Below, piece after piece: positions 1-8,767 of a stretch of 64,000 nt of DNA. The stretch is from positions 248,001 to 312,000 of the forward strand of contig JAILNS010000015.1 in the NCBI GenBank assembly GCA_024691305.1. The letters are read 5' to 3'. This DNA comes from Lachnospiraceae bacterium (GTDB taxonomy: Bacteria; Bacillota; Clostridia; Lachnospirales; Lachnospiraceae). Under the pieces are notes generated by a model. That model saw only the letters and a program-made list of their open reading frames with translations. It searched no databases and was not told the DNA's origin. How positions within the stretch are numbered: the first letter of the stretch is position 1; each line of letters starts with the position of its first letter. Position numbers and translations under genes: made by a program.

Positions 1-37
1 TTATATCTAAAGATATTGATTTGTATGGAGGATCAAG

Positions 38-1702
38 ATGAAAAGTGACAATGTCAAAAAGGGAATGCAGCAAGCCCCTCACAGATCGCTGTTTAATGCA
101 CTCGGTTTTACCGAGGAAGAAATGAATAAACCTATGATCGGAATAGTCAGTTCATATAATGAGATCGTTCCCGGTCATATCAATCTGGATAAGATAGTAA
201 ATGCCGTTAAACAGGGGGTTGCGGAAGCAGGTGGTGTTCCTGTGGTATTCCCTGCTATCGCAGTATGTGACGGTATCGCGATGGGACATATCGGTATGAA
301 GTATTCTCTTGTAACAAGGGATCTTATCGCCGATTCTACCGAATGTATGGCTCTGGCACATCAGTTTGATGCGCTTGTAATGGTTCCAAACTGTGACAAA
401 AATGTACCCGGTCTTCTTATGGCGGCTGCACGTATCAACGTACCTACCGTGTTCGTATCCGGCGGTCCCATGCTTGCCGGACGTGTACAGGGAAGAAAGA
501 GAAGCCTTTCAAGCATGTTTGAGGCTGTCGGTTCATATTCTGCCGGAACCATGACGGAAGAGGACGTAAGAGAATATGAAGCAAAAGTATGTCCTACCTG
601 TGGATCCTGTTCCGGTATGTATACCGCAAATTCCATGAACTGTCTTACAGAGGCTCTTGGTATGGGCCTTAGAGGTAACGGAACTATTCCCGCAGTTTAT
701 TCGGAGAGGATCAAACTTGCAAAGCGTGCCGGATATGCAGTTATGGATATGTTAAAAAAGGATATCAAACCAAGGGATATCATGACAAAAGAAGCCATCA
801 TAAATGCTCTTACCGTAGATATGGCTCTGGGATGTTCAACCAATTCCATGCTTCATCTTCCGGCAATAGCACATGAAGTAGGCTTCGATTTTGATATAGC
901 ATATGCAAATGATATATCAGAAAAGACTCCCAATCTGTGCCATCTGGCTCCCGCCGGTCCTACTTATATGGAAGATCTTAACGAGGCAGGCGGTGTATAT
1001 GCCGTAATGAAAGAACTTATGGACGCAGGGCTGCTTAATACCGATTGCATGACAGTTACGGGTAAAACCGTGGGCGAGAACATTAAAGATGCTGTCAACA
1101 AGGATTTCGAGGTAATAAGACCTCTTGACAACCCTTATTCCAAAACCGGCGGTCTTGCTGTTCTTAAAGGTAATCTTGCTCCTGACGGTTCTGTTGTCAA
1201 GAGAAGTGCGGTAGTCCCTGAAATGATGGTTCATGAAGGACCTGCCAGAGTATTTGAATGTGAAGAAGATGCTATAGATGCCATAAAGTCCGGCAAGATA
1301 GTAGCCGGTGATGTTGTAGTGATCAGATATGAAGGACCTAAGGGCGGTCCCGGAATGAGAGAGATGTTAAACCCTACATCCGCAATAGCCGGAATGGGAC
1401 TTGGATCTACGGTTGCACTCATTACAGACGGACGTTTCTCCGGAGCCAGCCGCGGTGCATCAATAGGACATGTTTCTCCTGAAGCTGCTGTAGGCGGACC
1501 TATTGCTCTTGTACATGAAGGTGACATCATATCTATAGATATACCTAATATGAAGATGGAACTTAAAGTTTCCGATGAAGAACTTGCAAAGCGCAGATCC
1601 GAATGGACGCCCAGAGCTCCCAAGGTAACTACAGGATATCTTTCAAGATATGAAAAAATGGTAACAAGCGGAAACCGCGGTGCGGTACTTGAACTTAAAT
1701 AA
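38..1702 (+). CDS. ilvD: Dihydroxy-acid dehydratase IlvD
   Basis: This enzyme dehydrates 2,3-dihydroxy-isovalerate and -methylvalerate to the 2-keto acids of valine and isoleucine synthesis, in the cytoplasm. The 554-residue protein has the family's usual length and is collinear over its whole span. Iron-sulfur/Mg motifs are visible: CDKNVPG (Cys119) and [17 protein letters not shown] (Cys191 in GSCSG), plus ALGCSTNS. At the N-terminal ligand position it reads VPGH, with no cysteine, as in the oxygen-sensitive [4Fe-4S] E. coli type rather than the [2Fe-2S] type; the cluster type is an inference. A GGAGG site sits 7 bases before the ATG. It is followed 45 bp later by ilvB and is probably the first gene seen of an ilv operon whose promoter lies outside the window. 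Confidence 0.97.
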   Translation: MKSDNVKKGMQQAPHRSLFNALGFTEEEMNKPMIGIVSSYNEIVPGHINLDKIVNAVKQGVAEAGGVPVVFPAIAVCDGIAMGHIGMKYSLVTRDLIADSTECMALAHQFDALVMVPNCDKNVPGLLMAAARINVPTVFVSGGPMLAGRVQGRKRSLSSMFEAVGSYSAGTMTEEDVREYEAKVCPTCGSCSGMYTANSMNCLTEALGMGLRGNGTIPAVYSERIKLAKRAGYAVMDMLKKDIKPRDIMTKEAIINALTVDMALGCSTNSMLHLPAIAHEVGFDFDIAYANDISEKTPNLCHLAPAGPTYMEDLNEAGGVYAVMKELMDAGLLNTDCMTVTGKTVGENIKDAVNKDFEVIRPLDNPYSKTGGLAVLKGNLAPDGSVVKRSAVVPEMMVHEGPARVFECEEDAIDAIKSGKIVAGDVVVIRYEGPKGGPGMREMLNPTSAIAGMGLGSTVALITDGRFSGASRGASIGHVSPEAAVGGPIALVHEGDIISIDIPNMKMELKVSDEELAKRRSEWTPRAPKVTTGYLSRYEKMVTSGNRGAVLELK

Positions 1703-1747
1703 AATAAATTATTCTGAATTAATGATTCTTAATAAAGGAGATCTATT

Positions 1748-3421
1748 ATGCAACTTACAGGAGCTGAGATAGTAGTAGAGTGTCTTAAAGAACAGGGAGT
1801 GGATACTGTATTCGGATATCCCGGAGGCACCATATTAAATGTATATGATGCTCTGTATAATCACAGCAGCGAGATAAGGCATGTACTTACAAGCCATGAA
1901 CAGGGCGCTGCACATGCTGCAGACGGATATGCGAGAGCAACCGGTAAGATCGGTGTATGTATGGCTACTTCAGGCCCCGGTGCAACCAATCTTGTAACAG
2001 GTATAGCTACCGCATATATGGATTCGGTTCCGCTTGTAGCTATTACCTGTAACGTAAATCTGCCCGCACTCGGCAAAGACTCATTCCAGGAGGTTGATAT
2101 TGCCGGCGTAACCATGCCTATAACAAAGCATGGATATATCGTTAAAGACGTAAACATTCTTGCGGATACGATAAGAAAAGCATTCAGTATAGCGGGAAGC
2201 GGAAGACCCGGTCCTGTATTGGTTGACATAACAAAAGATGTTACCGCAAATAAATGTGAATACGAGCCTGTAAAGATCGAACATCCTATGGATTCTAACA
2301 AGATCGATGAAGATAAGCTTAATGAAATTGCCGACATGATCAATTCGGCAAGTAAGCCTTTTATCTATGTAGGCGGCGGTGCAGTCATATCCGGTGCATC
2401 AGATGAAGTCAGAGAACTTGCGGCTATCGCAGATGCGCCTGTATGTGATACTTTGATGGGAAAAGGTGTATTTGACGGACATGACCCCAAATATACCGGT
2501 ATGATAGGAATGCACGGTACCAAAGCTTCTAACTTTGGAGTAAGCCAGTGCGATCTTCTTATAGCACTCGGAGCAAGATTCTCCGACAGGGTTATCGGCA
2601 GTCCAAGTACTTTTGCATCAGAAGCCAAGATCATCCATATCGATATCGATGCAGCTGAAATACACAAGAATATACATGCCGATGCATTTATGGTAGGTGA
2701 TCTTGAAACCATACTTACGGCTCTTAATAAAAAGCTTAAACAGGCGGATCACTCTGAGTGGCTTAAGACCATAGCGGATCTTAAAGCTAAATATCCTCTT
2801 GCATATGATGACAGCAAACTCAGTTGTCCGTATATAATGCAAAAGATTGACGAACTTACAGACGGTAAAGCAATAATCACAACTGATGTAGGGCAGCATC
2901 AGATGTGGGCTGCTCAGTACTATACATATTCCGAACCCCGTACATTCCTTTCATCAGGAGGGCTTGGTACCATGGGTTACGGCCTTGGAGCATGTATCGG
3001 TGCAAAGGTAGGAAAACCTGATAAGATATGTATCAATATAGCAGGTGACGGATGTTTTAGAATGAACATGAATGAACTTGCTACCGCAAGCAGATATAAT
3101 ATTCCCATAATTGAAGTTGTGATCAACAATCACGTTCTCGGTATGGTCAGACAGTGGCAGACTCTTTACTACGGTAAGAGATATTCACAGACAGTACTTA
3201 ATGATTCCGTTGATTTTTGTAAAGTTGCTGAAGGCCTTGGCTGTGAAGCGATTCTTGTAGATTCCAAAGAAGCTGTTGAGCCTGCGATCCGTAAAGCATT
3301 AGAATGCGGCAGACCTGTTCTATTGAATTGTATTATTCCCGAAGACGATAAGGTATTTCCTATGTCTTCCCCCGGAGCACCCCTTACTGAAACGTTCGAT
3401 GCTTCTGATCTGGAGTCATGA
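1748..3421 (+). CDS. ilvB: Acetolactate synthase large subunit IlvB
   Basis: This is a thiamine-diphosphate enzyme condensing pyruvate with pyruvate or 2-ketobutyrate, the first common step of branched-chain amino acid synthesis. The 557-residue protein has the three-domain ThDP fold: an N-terminal Pyr domain with catalytic Glu51 in SHEQGA, a central domain around residues 190-330, and a C-terminal PP domain with the GDG...NN cofactor motif (GDGCFRMNM to VVINN). An AAAGGAG site precedes the ATG. No small regulatory subunit (ilvN) follows; the stop codon instead overlaps the start of an L,D-transpeptidase in an ATGA junction. A catabolic acetolactate synthase (AlsS) is possible, but the ilvD neighbour favours the biosynthetic role. 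Confidence 0.95.
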   Translation: MQLTGAEIVVECLKEQGVDTVFGYPGGTILNVYDALYNHSSEIRHVLTSHEQGAAHAADGYARATGKIGVCMATSGPGATNLVTGIATAYMDSVPLVAITCNVNLPALGKDSFQEVDIAGVTMPITKHGYIVKDVNILADTIRKAFSIAGSGRPGPVLVDITKDVTANKCEYEPVKIEHPMDSNKIDEDKLNEIADMINSASKPFIYVGGGAVISGASDEVRELAAIADAPVCDTLMGKGVFDGHDPKYTGMIGMHGTKASNFGVSQCDLLIALGARFSDRVIGSPSTFASEAKIIHIDIDAAEIHKNIHADAFMVGDLETILTALNKKLKQADHSEWLKTIADLKAKYPLAYDDSKLSCPYIMQKIDELTDGKAIITTDVGQHQMWAAQYYTYSEPRTFLSSGGLGTMGYGLGACIGAKVGKPDKICINIAGDGCFRMNMNELATASRYNIPIIEVVINNHVLGMVRQWQTLYYGKRYSQTVLNDSVDFCKVAEGLGCEAILVDSKEAVEPAIRKALECGRPVLLNCIIPEDDKVFPMSSPGAPLTETFDASDLES

Positions 3422-4848
3422 AAAGACATTTAAAAAATTTTTTAAAATTCTTTTATATATTTCTTTTTATAACATTAATCATCCTGGGCCTGGTATATCT
3501 GGGCCTTGGATATTATTACAGGGATTCTTTTTCCTATGGAACAAGAATAAACGGTATTTATTGTACCGGCAGAACTCCTGCCGAAGTAGATAAGTTACTT
3601 AACGAACGCTATTCATATGATGGACTTACCATTCGGGCTGAAGGCTATGAGATCCTGATCAAACCTGAAGATATTGATTTTTCTTATGATTTTAAATCAG
3701 CCCTGGATATATATCTGCATAATCAGAACAGCTGGTTCTGGCCGTCTAATCTGATCTCTCAAAGAAACAGAACACTTAATCCTCTTGTAAGTTATAATAT
3801 TGCAAAACTTGATTCTATTTTGGATTCATATGAGATATTTGTATATGATACCGAGCCGGATGTTAGCATTATGTCTGAAAACGGAGTATATGCTCTTTTG
3901 GATACGACTAAACACAGGCCTGAAAGCGAAAAGATGAGAGAAGCTGTCACAGACTGTATTTATAGTTCAACTGAAGAACTTATTATAGATGACAGTTATT
4001 ATACTGATCTGGAATATACCAAAGCCCAGATGGAAACCATCAAACAATATGAATCTGTAAAAAATATGTTAGGTGCGGATATAACATATATCATGGGCAA
4101 TGAAAGAGTAGATATTACTGATGATATACTTGTTTCTTTTCTAAAGCGTGACGATGATGGCAATCTGGTTAAGGTATCAAAAGAGGATGGAATTGATACA
4201 GAGGATAATTCGCCTGAATATGAATGGAGTCCTGAAGCGATAGAAACATGGGTAGATGTTCTTGCGGATAAGTATGACACCTTAGGTTCAACCAGGCATT
4301 TTAAGGCGACCGGCGGGTTCGATGTCGAAGTATCCGGAGGCATATATGGGAATAAGATCGACAGAAAAGCCGAAAAAGATTATCTTAAAGCAGCTATCCG
4401 GGATAAATTATCGGAAGACCATGAACCGGTTTATATAGAGAAAGCCCTTCACCAGGGAATTGATGATATCGGTGATACTTATGTGGAGGTAAATATGACC
4501 GACCAGAAATTATATTACTATGTTAATGGTGAACTTGTTATAGATACCCCTGTCGTTACGGGAAATATGGGCAGACGTATGAATACGCCCAGCGGAACCA
4601 ACTATGTATATTATAAACAGAGAAACCGTACTCTTATAGGTCCTAACTATCAGACATTTGTTAACTACTGGATGGCGGTCAACGGGCACATCGGAATACA
4701 TGATGCTACATGGAGAGATGAGTTCGGAGGTGAGATCTACTTAACAAGCGGATCACACGGATGTATAAATACACCTATGGATGCTGTAAGTCAATTATAT
4801 GATATGGTAGAAATAGGGACTCCGGTGATCATGTATTATACCGAATAA
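3418..4848 (+). CDS. L,D-transpeptidase (YkuD domain), membrane anchored
   Basis: This enzyme is predicted to form 3-3 cross-links, or otherwise remodel peptidoglycan, on the outside of the membrane. The 476-residue protein has one N-terminal membrane segment (about residues 8-30). A peptidoglycan-binding/YkuD-associated region follows (NGIYCTGRTPAEVDKLL and onward), and then a C-terminal YkuD catalytic domain from about residue 352. The catalytic signature HGCINTP carries nucleophile Cys449, with an upstream conserved histidine (NGHIGIHDA). Its ATG overlaps the ilvB stop by 4 bases, so it is translationally coupled to a biosynthetic gene, which is an odd pairing. A strong terminator follows at 4871-4903. 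Confidence 0.92.
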   Translation: MKRHLKNFLKFFYIFLFITLIILGLVYLGLGYYYRDSFSYGTRINGIYCTGRTPAEVDKLLNERYSYDGLTIRAEGYEILIKPEDIDFSYDFKSALDIYLHNQNSWFWPSNLISQRNRTLNPLVSYNIAKLDSILDSYEIFVYDTEPDVSIMSENGVYALLDTTKHRPESEKMREAVTDCIYSSTEELIIDDSYYTDLEYTKAQMETIKQYESVKNMLGADITYIMGNERVDITDDILVSFLKRDDDGNLVKVSKEDGIDTEDNSPEYEWSPEAIETWVDVLADKYDTLGSTRHFKATGGFDVEVSGGIYGNKIDRKAEKDYLKAAIRDKLSEDHEPVYIEKALHQGIDDIGDTYVEVNMTDQKLYYYVNGELVIDTPVVTGNMGRRMNTPSGTNYVYYKQRNRTLIGPNYQTFVNYWMAVNGHIGIHDATWRDEFGGEIYLTSGSHGCINTPMDAVSQLYDMVEIGTPVIMYYTE

Positions 4849-4870
4849 TTACTATGAATTTTTAAAAAAT

Positions 4871-4903
4871 AAACGGTGCCAATCCGGTACCGTTTATTTT
4901 TTT
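4871..4903 (+). terminator. Rho-independent terminator after the L,D-transpeptidase
   Basis: A 10-bp stem (AAACGGTGCC with GGTACCGTTT, one G-U pair) closes a 5-base loop and is followed by an A then eight T. It sits 22 bp after the stop codon and ends the ilvD-ilvB-transpeptidase unit. Confidence 0.88.
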
Positions 4904-4959
4904 GGTAAAAAAGCATAAAACTTTTATAATTTATGAGCCTTTGTTGATGGTAAAAACAG

Positions 4960-4989
4960 TTTACTCAATATATTCTTATATGTTACAAT
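4960..4989 (+). promoter_or_regulatory. Candidate sigma-A promoter of the decarboxylase operon
   Basis: TTTACT (4960-4965) lies 18 bases upstream of TACAAT (4984-4989), and the -10 is extended by TG at 4981-4982. It lies after the preceding terminator and about 60 bp before the first gene of the operon. The -35 is weak (4 of 6 consensus bases). Confidence 0.5.
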
Positions 4990-5050
4990 TACTCACAATG
5001 GTGTTAAAATTATCCAACACATTAAATTTTTATATGGAGGGCATAGATAA

Positions 5051-6421
5051 ATGAGTAGTACCACGAAAGCAAGAGCCAGGATCGAATCCCTGCTCGACGC
5101 CAACAGTTTCGTTGAGATCGGTGCACTTGTAAAGGCAAGATCTACCGATTTTAATCTGAAACAGACAGATACTCCTTCTGACGGTGTTGTTACCGGATAT
5201 GGAGTTGTTAATGGCCGTCTTGTTTATGTTTATGCACAGGATCCCGGTGTCCTGGGCGGAAGCATTGGCGAGATGCATGCCAAAAAGATCTCAGGTTTAT
5301 ATGATCTTGCACTTAAGATGGGTGCACCGATCATCGGACTAGTTGATTCAACAGGATTAAGACTTGAAGAGTCTACCGATGCATTAAATGCATTTGGCGA
5401 GATTTACTTTAAGCAGGCACAGGCAAGCGGTGTGATCCCGCAGATAACCGCAGTTTTTGGTAATTGCGGTGGCGGTCTTGCAGTAAGCGGTGCAATGACA
5501 GATTTCGTTTTTGTAGAAGAGAGTAACGGAAAATTTTTCGTTAATTCCCCCAATGCGATAGAGGGAAACAATTCTTCCAAATGCGATACTTCTTCTTCAG
5601 AGTTCCAGTCAGAAGCAGGAAACATCGATGTATGTGCAAGCGAAGACGCAATCTACACAGGAATTCGTGATCTTGTAGAACTTCTTCCCTCCAATAATTC
5701 AGATATAGCTTATGCTGAATGTTCGGACGACTTAAACAGAGCAACTGCTTCTACAGATGATGTTGAGGCTCTTGTTGCATCACTTGCTGATAACGGTTCA
5801 GTATTTGAAACCCGCAAAGGTTACAGTGAAGATATGTATACTGCTCTCATCCGTATGGGTGGTGCTACAGTAGGATGTCTTGCAAATAAAGAACAGAAGA
5901 TGACTGCTGCAGGTGCTATGAAGGCTGCTGATTTTGTTGATTTCTGTGATGCTTTCGAGATACCTGTTCTTACGCTCACATCAGTTACAGGATTCAAGCC
6001 CTGCAAATGCTGTGAAAAGAAGCTTGCTAAGAATACAGCAAAACTTGCTTATGCTTTTGCAAGTGCAACAGTACCGAAGGTTAATGTTTATATCGGCAAA
6101 GCTTACGGCAGTGTATATTCTGCATTTAATTCAAAGGGTACCGGAGCAGATATGTGCTTTGCATGGCCTACAGCTGAGATAGGCTGTATGGAAGCCGATG
6201 CAGCTGCCAAGATACTTGCATCCGACAAGAGTGCAGATGATATAGCAAAGGCTTCAGCTGATTATGCGGCTCTTCAGAATAATGTCAATTCTGCTGCAGC
6301 ACGCGGATATGTAGATACTATAATTGAACCTGTTGATACCAGAAAGTATGTCATAGGTGCATTTGAAATGTTGAGCAACAAGGCTGTAGAAGGGCCTGCA
6401 AAAAAACATGGAACAGTTTAA
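5051..6421 (+). CDS. Biotin-dependent acyl-CoA carboxyltransferase (MmdA/12S-like)
   Basis: The protein has the crotonase-fold carboxyltransferase architecture of propionyl-CoA carboxylase beta, transcarboxylase 12S and methylmalonyl-CoA decarboxylase alpha. It moves a carboxyl group between an acyl-CoA and carrier-bound biotin. Visible landmarks are the N-terminal RIESLLDANSFVEIG region, GGGLAVSGAMTD, and the C-terminal KLAYAFASATVPKVNVYIGKAYG and EIGCMEADAAAK blocks. At 456 residues it is shorter than the roughly 510-520 usual for MmdA. Where relatives have a DVPGF..G..QE-type loop it reads GFKPCKCCEKK, with Cys318, Cys320 and Cys321. A GGAGGG site precedes the ATG. It leads a five-gene operon with OadG, biotin-carrier, OadB and 5S-like genes. 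The substrate (methylmalonyl-CoA, malonyl-CoA or other) cannot be read from sequence. Confidence 0.85.
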   Translation: MSSTTKARARIESLLDANSFVEIGALVKARSTDFNLKQTDTPSDGVVTGYGVVNGRLVYVYAQDPGVLGGSIGEMHAKKISGLYDLALKMGAPIIGLVDSTGLRLEESTDALNAFGEIYFKQAQASGVIPQITAVFGNCGGGLAVSGAMTDFVFVEESNGKFFVNSPNAIEGNNSSKCDTSSSEFQSEAGNIDVCASEDAIYTGIRDLVELLPSNNSDIAYAECSDDLNRATASTDDVEALVASLADNGSVFETRKGYSEDMYTALIRMGGATVGCLANKEQKMTAAGAMKAADFVDFCDAFEIPVLTLTSVTGFKPCKCCEKKLAKNTAKLAYAFASATVPKVNVYIGKAYGSVYSAFNSKGTGADMCFAWPTAEIGCMEADAAAKILASDKSADDIAKASADYAALQNNVNSAAARGYVDTIIEPVDTRKYVIGAFEMLSNKAVEGPAKKHGTV

Positions 6422-6437
6422 AGAAAGGATGAACACT

Positions 6438-7148
6438 ATGAAAAAGAGTCTGGCAGTAATATGTATACTTGCCTGCATGTTTGGCCTCGTTGCCTGCGGC
6501 TCTCAGACCGAAATCGTGGAAAATCCTCTTTGCACCGAAGAAGAAGCAGCCAGTATAGGCGTTCAGACTGTCGATAATATCGATATGATCGTGCGTTCCG
6601 GTATGATCGATCAGTATGTTGATAACGAGGTAAGTTATAACGGACTTATCAGCTGGCAGAATGCACTTGAGGATATGGGTGAATACACCGAAGTTAAGGA
6701 TGTTAAATCCGAGATCGGTTCAGACCAGGTTGTGATCGACGTAACTGCCGGTGGAACAATAAGAGATGCCATAGTAGAGATCATCGTTGATTCCGACGGT
6801 ATGTTAAAGAGTATGACCACAACTGTCCAGTATTCATTCGGTGAGATGATGAGCAAAGCAGCACTTAATACGCTTATAGGAATGGGGACGGTTTTTGTTG
6901 TTCTTATCCTGATCAGTCTGATCATAAGCTGCTTTAAGTTTATTCCTAAAATACAGGATGCTTTTTCGGGCAAAAAGAAAGAAGAGACCAAAACAGTTGC
7001 AACTGAAGCTGTGGATAACACCATTGCTCAGATAATCAAAAAAGAAGACAACTCAGAGCTTATCGCAGTTATTGCTGCAGCCATTGCTGCCAGTGAGGGT
7101 AATGCGAATACCGATGGATATGTTGTCAGAAGCATACGCAGAAGATAA
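6438..7148 (+). CDS. OadG/MmdD-family decarboxylase subunit with lipoprotein signal
   Basis: This is the small membrane subunit that scaffolds Na+-translocating decarboxylases. An ATG at 6429 and an earlier one at 6408 are in frame, but AGAAAGG ends 9 bases before the ATG at 6438 and the signal peptide begins there, so that start is chosen (236 residues). The protein has a lipoprotein signal ending in GLVAC, an extracytoplasmic domain (about residues 20-135), one membrane segment (MGTVFVVLILISLIISC), and the C-terminal block ELIAVIAAAIAAS...VVRSIRRR that is typical of OadG/MmdD. The added lipidated outer domain is larger than in classical OadG, which is little more than the helix and tail. 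Confidence 0.85.
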   Translation: MKKSLAVICILACMFGLVACGSQTEIVENPLCTEEEAASIGVQTVDNIDMIVRSGMIDQYVDNEVSYNGLISWQNALEDMGEYTEVKDVKSEIGSDQVVIDVTAGGTIRDAIVEIIVDSDGMLKSMTTTVQYSFGEMMSKAALNTLIGMGTVFVVLILISLIISCFKFIPKIQDAFSGKKKEETKTVATEAVDNTIAQIIKKEDNSELIAVIAAAIAASEGNANTDGYVVRSIRRR

Positions 7149-7181
7149 GGCGTAATAAAAAAAGAAAGGCATGGTAATAAA

Positions 7182-7550
7182 ATGAAAAATTACACCATAA
7201 CGGTAAACGGAAACGTATATGATGTTGTAGTAGAAGAGGGTTCGGGAAACGGTGTTTCTGTAGCTGCTCCCGCAGCTCCCAAGGCAGCTCCGGCAGCAGC
7301 TGCTCCGGCACCCAAGGCTGCAAGCGTAGGCGCCGGTAGTATTAAAGTAGAAGCCGGTGCTGCAGGTAAGGTGTTTAAGATCGAAGCAAATGTAGGTCAG
7401 AGCGTAAAGAAGGGTGATGCAGTAGTAGTTGTTGAGGCTATGAAGATGGAGATCCCTGTTGTTGCTCCCGAAGACGGTACTGTAGCAAGCATTGACGTTG
7501 CTGTAGGTGATGCTGTTGAGGCCGGAACAGTTCTTGCAACTCTTAACTGA
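7182..7550 (+). CDS. Biotin carboxyl carrier protein (1.3S/MmdC-like)
   Basis: This is the mobile biotin carrier that shuttles carboxyl groups between carboxyltransferases and the membrane pump. The 122-residue protein has a short N-terminal strand region (MKNYTITVNG), a flexible Ala/Pro/Lys linker (about residues 28-48) and a C-terminal biotinyl domain with the EAMKM motif; the biotinylated lysine is Lys88. A GAAAGG site precedes the ATG. It is the only biotin carrier in the operon, and neither neighbouring carboxyltransferase carries its own biotinyl domain, so both probably share it. No biotin carboxylase (AccC) gene is present nearby, which fits ATP-independent carboxyl transfer. Confidence 0.95.
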   Translation: MKNYTITVNGNVYDVVVEEGSGNGVSVAAPAAPKAAPAAAAPAPKAASVGAGSIKVEAGAAGKVFKIEANVGQSVKKGDAVVVVEAMKMEIPVVAPEDGTVASIDVAVGDAVEAGTVLATLN

Positions 7551-7591
7551 TCAGACTTTATAACAGCAACATTTAACAGGAGGTTAAAATA

Positions 7592-8740
7592 ATGTCATAT
7601 ATTGCAAATACGCTTGACAATCTGGTTCATCAGACAGCATTTTTCAATCTGACTGTAGGCAACTATTTAATGATCGTCGTAGCGTTAGTGTTTTTATACC
7701 TGGCTATTGCCAAGGGATTTGAACCTCTGCTTTTAGTTCCTATCGCTTTTGGTATGCTGCTCGTTAATATTTATCCCGATATCATGCATCCTGTCGGGGA
7801 AGGCGGCGCAGGCGGCGGACTTTTGTACTACTTTTATCTGCTTGATGAGTGGTCTATTCTTCCGTCCCTGATCTTTATGGGCGTTGGTGCTATGACAGAC
7901 TTCGGACCTTTGATCGCAAACCCGGCAAGTTTCCTTTTGGGAGCTGCCGCTCAGTTTGGTATTTTTGCCGCATATTTCGGAGCCATCGCAATGGGCTTCA
8001 ATGATAAAGCGGCTGCTGCAATTTCTATCATTGGTGGTGCTGACGGCCCTACATCTATTTTCCTTGCCGGAAAATTGGGACAGACAGCTTTGCTCGGACC
8101 GATCGCCGTAGCGGCATATTCATATATGTCACTCGTGCCTATCATACAGCCACCCATCATGAAACTGTTCACTACTGAAAAAGAGCGTAAGATCAAGATG
8201 GCACAGCTTCGTCCCGTAACCAAGCTGGAGAAGATTCTTTTCCCCATCATCGTTACTATCGTTGTTTGCCTTATCCTTCCTACCACAGCTCCTCTTGTAG
8301 GTATGCTGATGTTAGGTAATCTTTTCAGAGAATCGGGCGTTGTTCGTCAGTTACAGGAAACTGCTTCAAATGCGCTTATGTATATCGTTGTTATCGTACT
8401 TGGTACTTCGGTAGGTGCAACTACATCAGCTGAAGCTTTCCTTAATCTTGATACATTAAAGATAGTCGCACTCGGACTTATCGCTTTTGCGTTCGGTACA
8501 TTTGCCGGAATTATATTCGGTAAGATCATGTGCCTTGTGACCAAGGGCAAAGTCAACCCGCTCATCGGTTCTGCGGGAGTGTCTGCAGTGCCTATGGCAG
8601 CCAGAGTTTCACAGAAGGTTGGTGCTGAGACGGATCCTTCCAACTTCCTGCTCATGCATGCCATGGGACCCAATGTTGCCGGAGTTATCGGTACTGCAGT
8701 TGCAGCCGGTACATTCATGGCAGTGTTCGGCGTATTTTAA
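7592..8740 (+). CDS. Na+-translocating decarboxylase beta subunit (OadB/MmdB/GcdB family)
   Basis: This integral membrane subunit decarboxylates carboxybiotin and exports Na+. The 382-residue protein has about ten hydrophobic segments and conserved family blocks: [28 protein letters not shown] with the Na+-site aspartate, and the C-terminal [11 protein letters not shown] and [19 protein letters not shown] consensus AGGAGG lies 10 bases before the ATG. Its presence makes the operon an ion-pumping decarboxylase rather than a purely soluble transcarboxylase. OadB, MmdB and GcdB cannot be told apart from sequence by eye. Confidence 0.95.
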   Translation: MSYIANTLDNLVHQTAFFNLTVGNYLMIVVALVFLYLAIAKGFEPLLLVPIAFGMLLVNIYPDIMHPVGEGGAGGGLLYYFYLLDEWSILPSLIFMGVGAMTDFGPLIANPASFLLGAAAQFGIFAAYFGAIAMGFNDKAAAAISIIGGADGPTSIFLAGKLGQTALLGPIAVAAYSYMSLVPIIQPPIMKLFTTEKERKIKMAQLRPVTKLEKILFPIIVTIVVCLILPTTAPLVGMLMLGNLFRESGVVRQLQETASNALMYIVVIVLGTSVGATTSAEAFLNLDTLKIVALGLIAFAFGTFAGIIFGKIMCLVTKGKVNPLIGSAGVSAVPMAARVSQKVGAETDPSNFLLMHAMGPNVAGVIGTAVAAGTFMAVFGVF

Positions 8741-8767
8741 GCCTAATTAACAGAGAGGAGAATATAA

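Noticed and set aside
6408-6437. Longer start for the OadG-like lipoprotein inside the preceding gene
   Set aside because: The extension would precede a normal lipoprotein signal peptide, and the ribosome site AGAAAGG fits only the ATG at 6438.
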